Assembly: GCA_949878435.1 (NCBI GenBank)
Contig: CATLAK010000002.1
Location: 124,001-188,000 of the forward strand
Direction: 5' to 3'
Length of the DNA: 64,000 bases
Origin: an uncultured Lachnospiraceae bacterium
GTDB lineage: Bacteria; Bacillota; Clostridia; Lachnospirales; Lachnospiraceae
A program made the translations under genes and the position numbers. Shown piece by piece: positions 16,451 through 25,564 of this stretch. The stretch's first letter is position 1. Every line of letters begins with the position of its first letter. A model generated the notes under the pieces. The model was not told where the DNA came from. It was given only the letters and a program-made list of their open reading frames with translations, and made no database searches.

Positions 16451-17137
16451 ATGAAAAAGATATTTTTGGTGGAAGATGACAAAAACATTTCAAAAAATCT
16501 TATGCTTCTGCTTGGGTCAGAAGGGTTTGCAGCAAGCCGTGCTGCCACGCAGAAAGAGGCGGTCGGCATGCTTGCGAAGGACAGATTTGATATCGCGTTG
16601 GTGGATATTTTTTTGCCCGATGGAAATGGATTTGCGGTCTTAACAGAAATCAAGCATACACAAAATATTCCGGTTATCTTTTTGACGGCATCAGGTGATG
16701 AAGCCAGTGTTGTGACAGGACTGAATATGGGGGCAGATGATTACATTACAAAGCCTTTTAGACCACGGGAATTGATTGCAAGAATTAAGGCTGCTTTGCG
16801 CAAAGCAGATTGTCAGCCTGCAGTTTTTGACAGGAATGGTCTTTGGGTGGATATAGCCGGCGGCATTGTAAAAAAGAACGGAAAAGAGATTTTTCTTTCA
16901 GCACTGGAATATCGTCTGCTGCTGGTATTTATCAATCATCCTAAGATCATTATCACAAGGGAAAGTCTGTTGGAGGAACTGTGGGATGCGGCGGGAGAAT
17001 ATGTCAATGATAATACCCTGACGGTTTATATCAAGAGACTGCGGGAAAAAATTGAAGATGACCCGGCAAAGCCGCAGATGATTCTGACCGTCCGCGGCAC
17101 AGGATACCGGTTGGGAGGCAGTGATGTTTCGGAATAA
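16451..17137 (+). CDS. OmpR-family response regulator
   Basis: A 228-residue two-domain regulator. The receiver has the acidic pocket in VEDD, phospho-acceptor D52 in LVDIFLPDGNG, T79 region FLTASGD and K101 in YITKPF. The C-terminal winged helix (about 130-225) ends with LREKIEDDPAKPQMILTVRG, typical of the OmpR/PhoB group. It overlaps the kinase gene that follows. With the ABC genes after that it forms a BceRS-type unit, so the expected targets are the GTCAC repeats ahead of the transporter (18132-18158). Confidence 0.93.
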   Translation: MKKIFLVEDDKNISKNLMLLLGSEGFAASRAATQKEAVGMLAKDRFDIALVDIFLPDGNGFAVLTEIKHTQNIPVIFLTASGDEASVVTGLNMGADDYITKPFRPRELIARIKAALRKADCQPAVFDRNGLWVDIAGGIVKKNGKEIFLSALEYRLLLVFINHPKIIITRESLLEELWDAAGEYVNDNTLTVYIKRLREKIEDDPAKPQMILTVRGTGYRLGGSDVSE

Positions 17138-18128
17138 AGAAATCAGGCAGGCTGCCATATGGTATTTCATAATCACATCTATAGCGGCAATAGTGGGATT
17201 TATGATTTCGGCAGCGGCGGGAATATTGGCGCTTGCGCTGGCAGTCCTGTTGGGAACGATATTTTATGTGCTTACAAGGAACCGATATAAGAAAATCGCG
17301 CAGTTGTCAGAGCAGATCGATAGGGTGCTGCATAGTAAAGAACAGTTGTCCATCAGTGAAGAGGAGGAAGGCGAACTTTCTATTTTACAGAGCGAGATTG
17401 TGAAAATGATTTTGCGCATCAGGGAACAGAATGATGCGTTGAAAAATGAAAAAAAGCATCTTGCAGATTCCCTTGCCGACATTTCCCACCAGCTCCGCAC
17501 GCCGCTTACGTCAGTGAATATTATTCTTTCGCTGCTGGAAAAGAATGCGGATCAACAAAAACAGAAGGAACTGATAAGAGAAGCTTCGGGATTGTTTGGA
17601 CAGATGGACTTTTTACTTGCCTCCCTGCTGAAGCTGTCCCGTCTGGATGCGGGGATTGTGGTCTTTAAAAAAGAGCGGATCGTTGTGAGCAATCTGATAG
17701 CGGTTTCCCTCCGTCCCTTCTTAATCCCATTGGAGCTGCATGATATTCAGATACAGACGGACATACCGGAGGCGGCAGAGATTGCAGGGGATTTCAAATG
17801 GCTTTCAGAAAGTTTCCAGAATATAATCAAAAACAGCATAGAGAGCGTGGGGCATCATGGAAATATTAGAATTGCCTGCGAAGACAATCCTTTGTTTACC
17901 GAGATTATAATTCATGATGATGGAGCCGGATTTGCAAAGGAAGACCTGCCCCATCTGTTTGAGCGTTTCTATCGCGGAAAGGATGCAGAGGCTTGCGGGT
18001 ATGGAATTGGGCTTGCCCTCTGCAAGACTATTATCATGGGGCAGGGAGGAACGATTACAGCTAAAAATCATCCTAATGGCGGCGCTTTATTTTCCGTCCG
18101 ATTTCCAAAACTTCCTGTTTCTCCTTAG
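17124..18128 (+). CDS. Intramembrane-sensing-like sensor histidine kinase
   Basis: A 334-residue kinase with two adjacent membrane helices (about 10-30 and 33-51) and almost no extracellular loop, the layout of BceS-type kinases that sense through their partner transporter. The HisKA helix carries H122 in SHQLRTPLTS; the ATP-binding domain has the N box (IIKNSIESV), DDGAGFAKEDLPHLFERF and YGIGLALCKTI. The ATG at 17124 is five bases after GGGAGG, better placed than the GTG at 17121. Overlaps the response regulator by 14 bases. Confidence 0.93.
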   Translation: MFRNKEIRQAAIWYFIITSIAAIVGFMISAAAGILALALAVLLGTIFYVLTRNRYKKIAQLSEQIDRVLHSKEQLSISEEEEGELSILQSEIVKMILRIREQNDALKNEKKHLADSLADISHQLRTPLTSVNIILSLLEKNADQQKQKELIREASGLFGQMDFLLASLLKLSRLDAGIVVFKKERIVVSNLIAVSLRPFLIPLELHDIQIQTDIPEAAEIAGDFKWLSESFQNIIKNSIESVGHHGNIRIACEDNPLFTEIIIHDDGAGFAKEDLPHLFERFYRGKDAEACGYGIGLALCKTIIMGQGGTITAKNHPNGGALFSVRFPKLPVSP

Positions 18129-18131
18129 AAT

Positions 18132-18158
18132 GTGACAGATTCGTCACGGAAAAGTCAC
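18132..18158. promoter_or_regulatory. Candidate response-regulator operator (GTGAC-N6-GTCAC-N6-GTCAC)
   Basis: GTGAC (18132-18136) forms an inverted repeat with GTCAC (18143-18147), and GTCAC recurs 11 bases on (18154-18158), one helical turn later. The site lies between the kinase and the ABC gene, 59 bases before the latter's start, where Bce-type response regulators bind. The pattern is seen; the regulator is inferred. Confidence 0.45.
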
Positions 18159-18216
18159 CAAAAAGTAAGTTCAAAATTCTATGATATGGGTAGATTATAA
18201 AAAGGAGGCTCATAAA

Positions 18217-18906
18217 ATGGAGTTTTTGAAAATTGAAGACTTGTGTAAAGTCTACGGCAAAGATGAAAATAAGGTCACAGCATTAGACCATGTTTCCCTG
18301 AATATTGAAAGGGGAGATTTCACAGCCATCATCGGCACTTCCGGTTCCGGAAAATCTACTCTGCTTCATGCGATTGCAGGTGTGGACGTCCCTACAAGCG
18401 GAAAAATCTATCTGGACGGGCAGGATGTATATGCCCAGAGCAGCGAAAAACTTGCCATATTCCGCAGACGGCAGGTGGGTTTGATCTACCAGTTCCACAA
18501 TCTGATTCCAACGCTTAATGTGGTGGAAAACATTACCCTTCCTATTCTTATGGATAAAAGAAAAGTCAACAAAGAAAGGCTGGATGAGCTCTTAGAATTA
18601 TTGGGGCTGCAGGAGAGAAGGACGCACCTGCCCAATCAGCTTTCCGGCGGACAGCAGCAGCGTGTCGCCATTGGGCGCGCCCTTATGAATGCGCCCCAAG
18701 TGTGTCTGGCAGATGAGCCTACAGGCAGTCTGGACAGCCGCAATGGACAGGAAATCATTCACCTGCTGAAAGAAAGCCATCGGAAATATCATCAATCACT
18801 GATTATCGTCACCCATGATGAAAATATAGCTTTGCAGGCAGACCGCATTATCAGCATTGCAGATGGCAAAGTGGTACGGGATGAGAGGCAGGTGGCGAGG
18901 TCATGA
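18217..18906 (+). CDS. ABC transporter ATP-binding protein (MacB/BceA-like)
   Basis: A 229-residue ATPase with Walker [10 protein letters not shown] (40-48), signature LSGGQQQR (142-149), Walker B VCLADEP (162-168) and the switch histidine in IIVTHDE. It closely resembles the LolD/MacB/BceA group that works with FtsX-type permeases. GGAGG is eight bases before the ATG. Its stop overlaps the permease start. Likely exports or removes a membrane-active compound, such as an antimicrobial peptide, under control of the two-component system upstream. Confidence 0.93.
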   Translation: MEFLKIEDLCKVYGKDENKVTALDHVSLNIERGDFTAIIGTSGSGKSTLLHAIAGVDVPTSGKIYLDGQDVYAQSSEKLAIFRRRQVGLIYQFHNLIPTLNVVENITLPILMDKRKVNKERLDELLELLGLQERRTHLPNQLSGGQQQRVAIGRALMNAPQVCLADEPTGSLDSRNGQEIIHLLKESHRKYHQSLIIVTHDENIALQADRIISIADGKVVRDERQVARS

Positions 18907-21419
18907 ATATTTTCCATAAGATAGCCCTGCAGGGGCTTAAGAAAAACCGCACCCGCACCTTGGTGACGGTGCTCGGCGTGACTTTGTCTGCCACATTGTT
19001 TACGGCAGTTGCTGCGTTTGGAACGTCGCTTTTGCAATATATGATCAATGGCTCCATAGCCAAGTACGGCAGCTGGTACATTGATTTTGTGGATGTGGAT
19101 GGGGACTTTGTGAGGGAACGAATGGAAGATGAGCTTGTGACGGACGCAGCAGTTTTTGAAAATATTGGTTATGCGCTGCTGGACGGAGCCAAAAGTGCCG
19201 AAAAACCTTATCTGTTTCTTGCAGGTTTTACGGATGAAGCGTTTGATCAGCTGCCGGTCAACCTTATTTCCGGCAGATTTCCCTCAAATGATAAGGAAAT
19301 TTTGATACCCAATCATATTTCCATTAAAGCAGATGTGCGGATTCCGGTGGGAACGGATCTTGCCATTGCACTTGGCAGCCGTGAGATGGATGGAAAAACA
19401 CTTACCCAGCATGACCCATACATGGAAGGGGAAAGACTGCGAGAGACGGAGGAGAAAACTTATACAGTTGTAGGAACTTATGAAAGAGCAGGTTTTGAGG
19501 AACATGATTCTCCGGGGTATACTTTGATTACGAGAGCGGATGCCGAAGCTGCTTCAGGGCGGTACAGCTGCTTCCTTACGCTGAAGGAACCCAAAAAGGT
19601 AAGGGCATATGTGAACCAGTTTACTGACTCCATGCCTATCGTTTTGAATGAAGATGTCCTGCGTTTCTATGGCGTTTCAGACAATACACTGTTTAATACC
19701 GTCGTGTTTACCGTTGGAGGAATCTTAATTGCGATCATTATGATCGGGTCGGTTTTTCTGATTTATAATTCCTTCCATATTTCATTGAATGAGCGTGTTC
19801 ATCAGTTGGGAATTCTTATGTCAGCAGGGGCAACTGCCAGACAGCTGAAAGAAGCTGTTTTATTTGAAGGACTTTGTATCGGGGCGATTGGCATTCCATT
19901 TGGTGTGGCAGCAGGGATAGGAAGCGTTGCCATGACGCTGCCCGTGGTGGAAAAAAATTTTGCCACCATGACAACCAGCAACGGTCCCCTTACGTTGTCT
20001 GTCTCTGTTTCGGCGCTTGCTGCGGCAATAGCGGTCAGTTTGATGACAATCTTGATTTCGGCATATATTCCGGCGAGAAAAGCGGCGGCTGTTCCTGTTA
20101 TGGAATGCATCCGCCAGACGGGTGAGATTAGGACCGGGGCAAAGGAGGCTAAAACTTCTAAATATGCCGGGCGTATTTTAGGGCTGGAGGGGATGCTTGC
20201 ACTGAAAAATTTCCGGAGGAACAAGCGCCGTTACCGCAGTGTGATTTTGTCTCTGACTTTAAGCGTTGTGCTGTTTGTAACATGCAGTGCCTTTGGCAGC
20301 ACTTTAAAAGGAATCGCTAAGGAATTGACGGTGGAAGTTGACGGTGATATTTCCTTTTATGCAGAGGAAATGCCTGGGGAGGAACTGCTCATGCTGTACC
20401 GCAGACTGAAGACGGTGGATGGTGTCAAAGAAAGTACATGGCAGAAGAATCTGCTTTATACATGTACGGCAGGCGGAATTTTAGAGGATTTTGATTTTGA
20501 CCAGCACAGGGCGGCAGGTGAGAAATTGGATATTCCGATGTTTGGTCAATTTTTGGAGGATTCGGTTTATTATGAGTTTATTGAAAGCATGGGATTAAAC
20601 AAAGAAGCATACAGCGGAGAGGATGGGAAAGTGCTTGCGCTCGTTATGGACACTGTAGAGCATAAGGTGTTTTTTGCAGGTCAGGAGACAGAGTTTACCT
20701 TGTATGGACCAGACGGGAAGCAGATGAAAACAGTTCCGGCAACTTTGGTAGACAATTATCCCTTAGATATGCTCCCCTTTGATTCTATGCCGCAGTATAT
20801 GTACATCATGCTGGTCCCTTGGTCAAGGAACGCTGAATTTGCCGGATTGGAGGGAAATTTTAAGTCGGGGCTGACTTTTTGGACGGATACACCCACGCAG
20901 ACAATGGCACGGATTCAGGCGGAAATAATAGACGCCGGCATTACACGGGATTATACTCTGGTCAATCTTTCTGCCGCAGTGGATCTGTTCCGAAGCCTGA
21001 CGTTTGTAGTGGATGTGTTTACGTATGTATTTGTGATCATGATTTCCCTGATTGCGGTTGCAAATGTATTTAATACAATTTCCACGAATATCCGAATCAG
21101 GCGCCGGGAACTTGCCATGCTGCGTTCGATTGGAATGTCGGAGAGGGGATTTAAACGGATGATGAATTTTGAGTGCTTCTTTTACGGAATGAGAACGCTC
21201 TTAGCCGGCGTGCCTATAGCGAGTATTCTTTCATGGCTGATTTACAAAGGAATGGCAGATAGTGAACAGCTGCAAGGGTTTGCCTATCAGTTCCCCTTAA
21301 AAAGCATGGCAATCAGTATATTTGGCGTATTTTGCATTGTATTTATTACTATGTTGTATGCCACCGATAAAATTAGAAAAGAAAATATCATGGATGCCCT
21401 TAGGGATGATTTGACATAG
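18903..21419 (+). CDS. FtsX-domain ABC transporter permease, 838 residues
   Basis: Membrane partner of the ATPase before it. An N-terminal membrane helix (about 20-45), a large outer domain, then three helices containing IIMIGSVFLIYNSFHISLNE and the FtsX block LGILMSAGATARQLKEAVLF; the pattern repeats in the second half (VTCSAFGSTLKG, a second outer domain, then a last group including ELAMLRSIGMSERGFKRMM). Two FtsX domains and two large loops make it longer than typical BceB proteins (about 650 residues) and closer to MacB/YknZ-like or peptide exporters of lantibiotic immunity type. The substrate is unknown. Coupled by ATGA overlap. Confidence 0.9.
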   Translation: MNIFHKIALQGLKKNRTRTLVTVLGVTLSATLFTAVAAFGTSLLQYMINGSIAKYGSWYIDFVDVDGDFVRERMEDELVTDAAVFENIGYALLDGAKSAEKPYLFLAGFTDEAFDQLPVNLISGRFPSNDKEILIPNHISIKADVRIPVGTDLAIALGSREMDGKTLTQHDPYMEGERLRETEEKTYTVVGTYERAGFEEHDSPGYTLITRADAEAASGRYSCFLTLKEPKKVRAYVNQFTDSMPIVLNEDVLRFYGVSDNTLFNTVVFTVGGILIAIIMIGSVFLIYNSFHISLNERVHQLGILMSAGATARQLKEAVLFEGLCIGAIGIPFGVAAGIGSVAMTLPVVEKNFATMTTSNGPLTLSVSVSALAAAIAVSLMTILISAYIPARKAAAVPVMECIRQTGEIRTGAKEAKTSKYAGRILGLEGMLALKNFRRNKRRYRSVILSLTLSVVLFVTCSAFGSTLKGIAKELTVEVDGDISFYAEEMPGEELLMLYRRLKTVDGVKESTWQKNLLYTCTAGGILEDFDFDQHRAAGEKLDIPMFGQFLEDSVYYEFIESMGLNKEAYSGEDGKVLALVMDTVEHKVFFAGQETEFTLYGPDGKQMKTVPATLVDNYPLDMLPFDSMPQYMYIMLVPWSRNAEFAGLEGNFKSGLTFWTDTPTQTMARIQAEIIDAGITRDYTLVNLSAAVDLFRSLTFVVDVFTYVFVIMISLIAVANVFNTISTNIRIRRRELAMLRSIGMSERGFKRMMNFECFFYGMRTLLAGVPIASILSWLIYKGMADSEQLQGFAYQFPLKSMAISIFGVFCIVFITMLYATDKIRKENIMDALRDDLT

Positions 21420-21436
21420 AGGACTTGCATCATCTG

Positions 21437-21465
21437 TTGACAATTTATCCTAAATACGCTACCTT
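21437..21465 (+). promoter_or_regulatory. Promoter for the 21540-23713 gene pair
   Basis: A perfect -35 TTGACA (21437-21442) and a poor -10 TACCTT (21460-21465) are 17 bases apart, just after the permease stop. Confidence 0.45.
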
Positions 21466-21487
21466 AAATACATGAAAAACCTGCCAT

Positions 21488-21517
21488 GGCGGATGCTCAT
21501 AAAGGTGCGCATCCGCC
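21488..21517 (+). other. Leader hairpin
   Basis: GGCGGATGC (21488-21496) pairs with GCATCCGCC (21509-21517) across a 12-base loop. No T-run follows, so it is more likely an mRNA leader structure ahead of the 21540 gene than a terminator. Confidence 0.5.
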
Positions 21518-21539
21518 GCTGTGGACAAAAGGGGGATTT

Positions 21540-22247
21540 ATGGGGAAAGTTGTAAAAAATACGGTAGTTATCTTATTACTGTTCACCTTAAGCGCTTCCA
21601 CGGCGCTTTTGATATATCTGCACTTTTTTACATCAGAGGACAGGGATCTTTCCGGGGAGTGGGTGGCGGAACTGGATATGACGCAGCAGGCGAAAGTCAT
21701 AGCGCTTAGCTGGCTGCAGGATATTGAGGGCGTATCGATTTCTCTGGAGGACATGGATTCTTATATGCAGGATCTGACCATACAGGTTACGCTGCATATG
21801 GAGCAGACGGACCATTCTGTGGGGACTTTTTACTGCAAGGTCCTGCCGGAGAGCTACGATGCCTGCAGCCAGGCTGCGTATGAGGCGTTTGCTGCGGCTT
21901 TTCAGGCACTTTTGGCGGAAAGGCTCCGCATGGCAGGCTATACGGACAGCACCGATGGGGAAGCCGTGGAGGCGCTTGTGATGGAAGCATTTGGGATGTC
22001 TTCCGCCGATTATCTGATGACCTGTGGTCCCGCCCTGCTGCCCTCTTTGGAAGAACTGCAGACCTGGTATGACGGCAGCGGTACTTACGAAGCGGCGGAA
22101 GGTATTTTGACAAGGCAATATGACGCAGGCTTGCCGGGCAGCATGAAAGCGGAGCGGTATATCTGGGAGGATGCCGATCTGGTGCTGCTGAAAGAATCTG
22201 GCGCACATTTATTCTTCCGGCGGCTGTCGGAAAAGGAGGCGCAATGA
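21540..22247 (+). CDS. Membrane-anchored hypothetical protein
   Basis: A 235-residue protein with one N-terminal membrane helix (about residues 8-27, VVILLLFTLSASTALLIYL) and an acidic extracytoplasmic domain. I do not recognise the family. The ATG at 21540 has GGGGGA upstream; an ATG at 21486 would put 18 polar residues before the membrane helix and is less likely. It overlaps the D,D-carboxypeptidase gene by four bases (ATGA), so the two are translationally coupled and the protein probably acts in cell-wall metabolism, perhaps as a partner of that enzyme. Confidence 0.7.
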   Translation: MGKVVKNTVVILLLFTLSASTALLIYLHFFTSEDRDLSGEWVAELDMTQQAKVIALSWLQDIEGVSISLEDMDSYMQDLTIQVTLHMEQTDHSVGTFYCKVLPESYDACSQAAYEAFAAAFQALLAERLRMAGYTDSTDGEAVEALVMEAFGMSSADYLMTCGPALLPSLEELQTWYDGSGTYEAAEGILTRQYDAGLPGSMKAERYIWEDADLVLLKESGAHLFFRRLSEKEAQ

Positions 22248-23713
22248 AAAAAAATCTGAAAAAAGCAAACTTTCTGATACTGTCCGTCATTCTGGCATGT
22301 TCCGTCCTGCCCATCAGGGTATCCGCGAGTTTTGAGATTCCTGGAACCTGCCGGGTACAGGCGGATGCCGGCAGGGCATACACGGTAAAAACTTTGGATT
22401 ATGATTACGACCACAACACCTATCTTTCCCTGCGGGATGTGGCTATGGTGCTTAAGGATACGGACAAAGGCTTTTCTCTGGAAATCACGAAAAATGCCGT
22501 TTCCTTAAGTTTAGGCAGTGCTTATACGCCTTTGGGAGTAGAAAATGAACCATGGGAAGACAGCGAAAGCCCGGACATTTCCCTGCGGAGAAATGAAATT
22601 AAGATAAACGGGGAAGAGGTGTCTTACTATACTTTGATTATGAGCCTTCCTTCCGGTGATTACGACTGTTTCATGATGGCGGCGGATCTTGCCATGATTC
22701 TGGATGTGAATATCACCATTCCGGCTGCAGGTGCTTTGCAGATCCGCACACAGGAACCTTTCTTCATTTCTCCTGCTGACTTAGAGCAGGCAGGCTATTT
22801 CCGTGAAGTCAACAGCGTGCTGGCAGGAGATGCTGCCACGGGGGAAATTTATTACCAATATCAATCCGATATGCCCTATCCCATAGCAAGCATCACCAAG
22901 CTTATGACATGTCTGCTGACCATGGACGCTATTTCTAAGGGGCAGATTTCCCTTGAAGAGCAGGTGGTCATTTCGGATGCAGTGGAGGCGCTTGCCGATT
23001 CATCCGACGGAGTGATTCCGTTAAAGGCAGGAGAAGAGATTACGGTAAAAGATCTTCTCACCGGTGCCCTTCTTCCCTCCAGTAATGAATGCGCACTTTG
23101 CCTGGCCGAAACAATTGCCGGTTCAGAGGAAGCTTTCGTGGAAATGATGAATCAGAAAGCGCGGGAGTTAGGACTTTCCCAGGCAGTCTTTTTCAATTGC
23201 CACGGTCTGCCTTCCTTTTCGGAAGATCCCATTCCTTCTAAGCGTCAGAACCGCATGAGTGCAGAAGATATGTTCCGGCTGGTAGCTTATCTTCTGAAAG
23301 TTTACCCTCAGATTACAGATATCACGTCTAGGAAAGAGGCGGTCTTAGAATCCTTAGATTTAGAAGTGCGCAATACCAACCCGCTTGTGTACAATCTCTC
23401 TGAAGTTACCGGTTTAAAAACGGGAACCACCAACAAGGCTGGCGCCTGCCTGGTCACATCCATGGCAGTGGAGGACGGAACTGTGGAACATGATCTGGTG
23501 GTCATTGTTTTAGGCGCCGAGAGCTCCGTAGAAAGAGGACGGGTTTCAGGTCTGCTGGCAAGATATGCGCTGCAAGCCTTTCACACAGGAACGGAAAAAA
23601 CACAGGATGGGACATCCGATCAGACTGGGGACGATATCCCCATACATGCAGAGGCGGCAGTGGACTGGATCTTACGAACGGCAAAAAATATGGATGAGGA
23701 AAAGAGTAAGTAA
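22244..23713 (+). CDS. D-alanyl-D-alanine carboxypeptidase (S11 family) with N-terminal extension
   Basis: A 489-residue penicillin-binding-protein 5/DacF-like enzyme that trims peptidoglycan stem peptides outside the membrane. Signal peptide ILSVILACSVLPIRVSA is followed by a domain of about 160 residues similar to the copper-amine-oxidase N-terminal (stalk-like) repeat (YLSLRDVAMVLKD, SLRRNEIKING). The transpeptidase-like domain has S216-I-T-K219, S279-S-N281 and K392-T-G394, the complete active-site set. The C-terminal tail (from about 450) is short and lacks an obvious amphipathic anchor. The extra N-terminal domain is unusual for S11 enzymes and may bind wall polymer. Confidence 0.88.
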   Translation: MKKNLKKANFLILSVILACSVLPIRVSASFEIPGTCRVQADAGRAYTVKTLDYDYDHNTYLSLRDVAMVLKDTDKGFSLEITKNAVSLSLGSAYTPLGVENEPWEDSESPDISLRRNEIKINGEEVSYYTLIMSLPSGDYDCFMMAADLAMILDVNITIPAAGALQIRTQEPFFISPADLEQAGYFREVNSVLAGDAATGEIYYQYQSDMPYPIASITKLMTCLLTMDAISKGQISLEEQVVISDAVEALADSSDGVIPLKAGEEITVKDLLTGALLPSSNECALCLAETIAGSEEAFVEMMNQKARELGLSQAVFFNCHGLPSFSEDPIPSKRQNRMSAEDMFRLVAYLLKVYPQITDITSRKEAVLESLDLEVRNTNPLVYNLSEVTGLKTGTTNKAGACLVTSMAVEDGTVEHDLVVIVLGAESSVERGRVSGLLARYALQAFHTGTEKTQDGTSDQTGDDIPIHAEAAVDWILRTAKNMDEEKSK

Positions 23714-23722
23714 GGGAATAGA

Positions 23723-25111
23723 ATGGATAAAAAAGTGACGAATCCCATGTTTGACCGTAAGATGTTCCGCACGATTCTTGCCCTTGCAGGACCGACGATG
23801 TTAGAGCAGCTTATGCAGACAGCTGTCCAGTACATTGACACGGCGATGGTAGGATCCTTGGGAACGCAGGCGATGGCGGCGGTGGGCTCTACAGGAACCA
23901 TTAACTGGCTCATTGGCAGTACCATTTCGGCGGTAGGTGTAGGATTTCTTTCTTACATAGCAAAAGCATACGGGGCAGGGGAGGAGACCGCCGCAAAACG
24001 TGCATCAGCGCAGGCGGTCTTGCTTACGTGTGTCATGGGAAGTCTTTTTACAGTGCTTACGGTGTCCTTAAGCGGTGTGATACCTGTCTGGATGCAGGTG
24101 GATGCAGGAATACAGAAGATGGCATCTGCGTATTTTCTTATTTTGTATCTGCCCATGCTGCCAAGGACGGCAAGCATTATCTTTGGGGTAGTGCTCAGGG
24201 CTGCGGGGGATACCAAGTCCCCGATGAAGATTGGGGTGCTGGTGAATCTGATAAATGTGCTGTTTAATTTCCTTTTGATTTACCCTGTCCGTCAGGGGAC
24301 AATATTTTCCTTACATTTCACCATATGGGGAGCCGGGCTTGGAATTATAGGCGCCGCTGTTTCCAGCGCGATTGCATTCACAATAGGCGGAATCTGTATC
24401 GCCCACGTTTTGTGGAAGCATCCTATGGTCTCGCCCCGGGGACAAAAATTTTCCCCTGATATGCAGATATTGAAGCCCTGCATGAGGGTGGCGTTTCCCA
24501 ACATGCTGCAGCGTTTTGGAACCTCACTTGGATATGTGGCATTTGCGGCGATGATCAATTCCTTAGGAGATGTCTATACGGCTGCCCATACCATTGCGAA
24601 TACAGTAGAATCGGCATTCTACATTCCCGGTTATGGAATGCAGACGGCAGCAGCTACACTGGCTGGCAATGCTTATGGAGCCAATGACGGAAAACGCATG
24701 AAAAGTCTTGCTTCTATGTTCATCCCTTTGGAAACAGTTTTGATGATTGCATCCGGTGCATGCCTTTTCTTTGCTGCTCCGACGCTCATGGGACTGTTCT
24801 CTGACCATGATGCAGTTATCACACAAGGGGCAGCGGTGCTCCGCATGGTGGCAGTTTCAGAGCCCTTTTACGGGTTTTCCATTATCATAGAGGGATTTAT
24901 GATGGGAGTAGGAAAGACGAGGACGCCTTTCATTTATAATATCATTGGCATGTGGCTGGTACGTATCGTTGGAACCTTTATTTGTACACAGGTTTTAGGC
25001 TTAGGGCTGATTTCGGCGTGGGCATGCATGATCGCGCATAATCTGCTGCTGTTTGTCCTATTTTTAATCTGTTATATAAAAGGCGTATGGAACCCTCTTG
25101 AGCGGTGTTAA
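23723..25111 (+). CDS. MATE-family multidrug/metabolite exporter
   Basis: A 462-residue membrane protein with about 12 helices in two similar halves. Family features include LALAGPTMLEQLMQTAVQYI near the N-terminus, MVGSLGTQAMAAVG, and the second-half counterpart TAAHTIANTVESAFYIPGYG. It would extrude cationic drugs or metabolites using an Na+ or H+ gradient. AAGGGAA precedes the ATG. The gene begins nine bases after the carboxypeptidase stop, so it may be read from the same transcript although a functional link is not evident. Confidence 0.92.
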   Translation: MDKKVTNPMFDRKMFRTILALAGPTMLEQLMQTAVQYIDTAMVGSLGTQAMAAVGSTGTINWLIGSTISAVGVGFLSYIAKAYGAGEETAAKRASAQAVLLTCVMGSLFTVLTVSLSGVIPVWMQVDAGIQKMASAYFLILYLPMLPRTASIIFGVVLRAAGDTKSPMKIGVLVNLINVLFNFLLIYPVRQGTIFSLHFTIWGAGLGIIGAAVSSAIAFTIGGICIAHVLWKHPMVSPRGQKFSPDMQILKPCMRVAFPNMLQRFGTSLGYVAFAAMINSLGDVYTAAHTIANTVESAFYIPGYGMQTAAATLAGNAYGANDGKRMKSLASMFIPLETVLMIASGACLFFAAPTLMGLFSDHDAVITQGAAVLRMVAVSEPFYGFSIIIEGFMMGVGKTRTPFIYNIIGMWLVRIVGTFICTQVLGLGLISAWACMIAHNLLLFVLFLICYIKGVWNPLERC

Positions 25112-25148
25112 GGCGGCAGGACGGATGGGAGGAATTTCATAATATACA

Positions 25149-25177
25149 TTGTAGGATTAAAATGCCTGTGCTATACT
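25149..25177 (+). promoter_or_regulatory. Promoter for the His/Cys-rich peptide gene
   Basis: TTGTAG (25149-25154) and TATACT (25172-25177) with a 17-base spacer, 40 bases before the start codon. Confidence 0.55.
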
Positions 25178-25217
25178 GGTATTATAATAGCATTTAGGTA
25201 GAAAGGAAGGAAATCTT

Positions 25218-25490
25218 ATGCATGTAAAGAAAGTGTTTACTGCAGCAGCAACTGCTGCGATGGTCTCACTCCTTTTTGTTATGCCGGTTTCCGCCCATGG
25301 TCATCACAGCCGGACGACGGTCAACACAGACTGCCCGGTCTGCACTGTGGAAGGGTGTACGGAAGAGGGGCGGCATACACATGAGGGTCATGATTATTGC
25401 GGCTATGACCACCAAGATGGTTATTGTGACGGTTCCTGCGTGCCGGTTTCCCGACGCGGGCACGGCAGGCGGCATGGATGCCATTGCTAA
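25218..25490 (+). CDS. Secreted His/Cys-rich small protein
   Basis: A 90-residue preprotein. The first 26 residues form a clear signal peptide ending VMPVSA, leaving a mature chain of about 64 residues that starts HGHHS. The mature part holds nine cysteines and about a dozen histidines, with motifs CPVC, HTHEGHDYC, CDGSC and HGCHC. This composition suggests binding of zinc, copper or another soft metal outside the cell; no family is recognised. It has its own promoter and a strong terminator immediately after, so it is a single-gene unit. AAGGAAGGAAA lies before the ATG. Confidence 0.75.
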   Translation: MHVKKVFTAAATAAMVSLLFVMPVSAHGHHSRTTVNTDCPVCTVEGCTEEGRHTHEGHDYCGYDHQDGYCDGSCVPVSRRGHGRRHGCHC

Positions 25491-25534
25491 AATAACGTTC
25501 CCTGCTGAAGGTTCAGGCAGGGAACGTTATTTTT
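25491..25534. terminator. Strong Rho-independent terminator
   Basis: A perfect 15-bp stem (AATAACGTTCCCTGC, 25491-25505, with its complement at 25517-25531), an 11-base loop and a T-run. It starts at the base after the stop codon of the His/Cys-rich gene and could work on both strands. Confidence 0.93.
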
Positions 25535-25564
25535 GATAGATACAAAAGCAGAGGTGAAGGAATC

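Noticed and set aside
21633..22383. Overlapping minus-strand frames of about 190-200 codons opposite 21540-22247
   Set aside because: Low-complexity, proline/histidine-rich translations and no start signals; the plus-strand gene has a ribosome-binding site, signal helix and coupling to the next gene.
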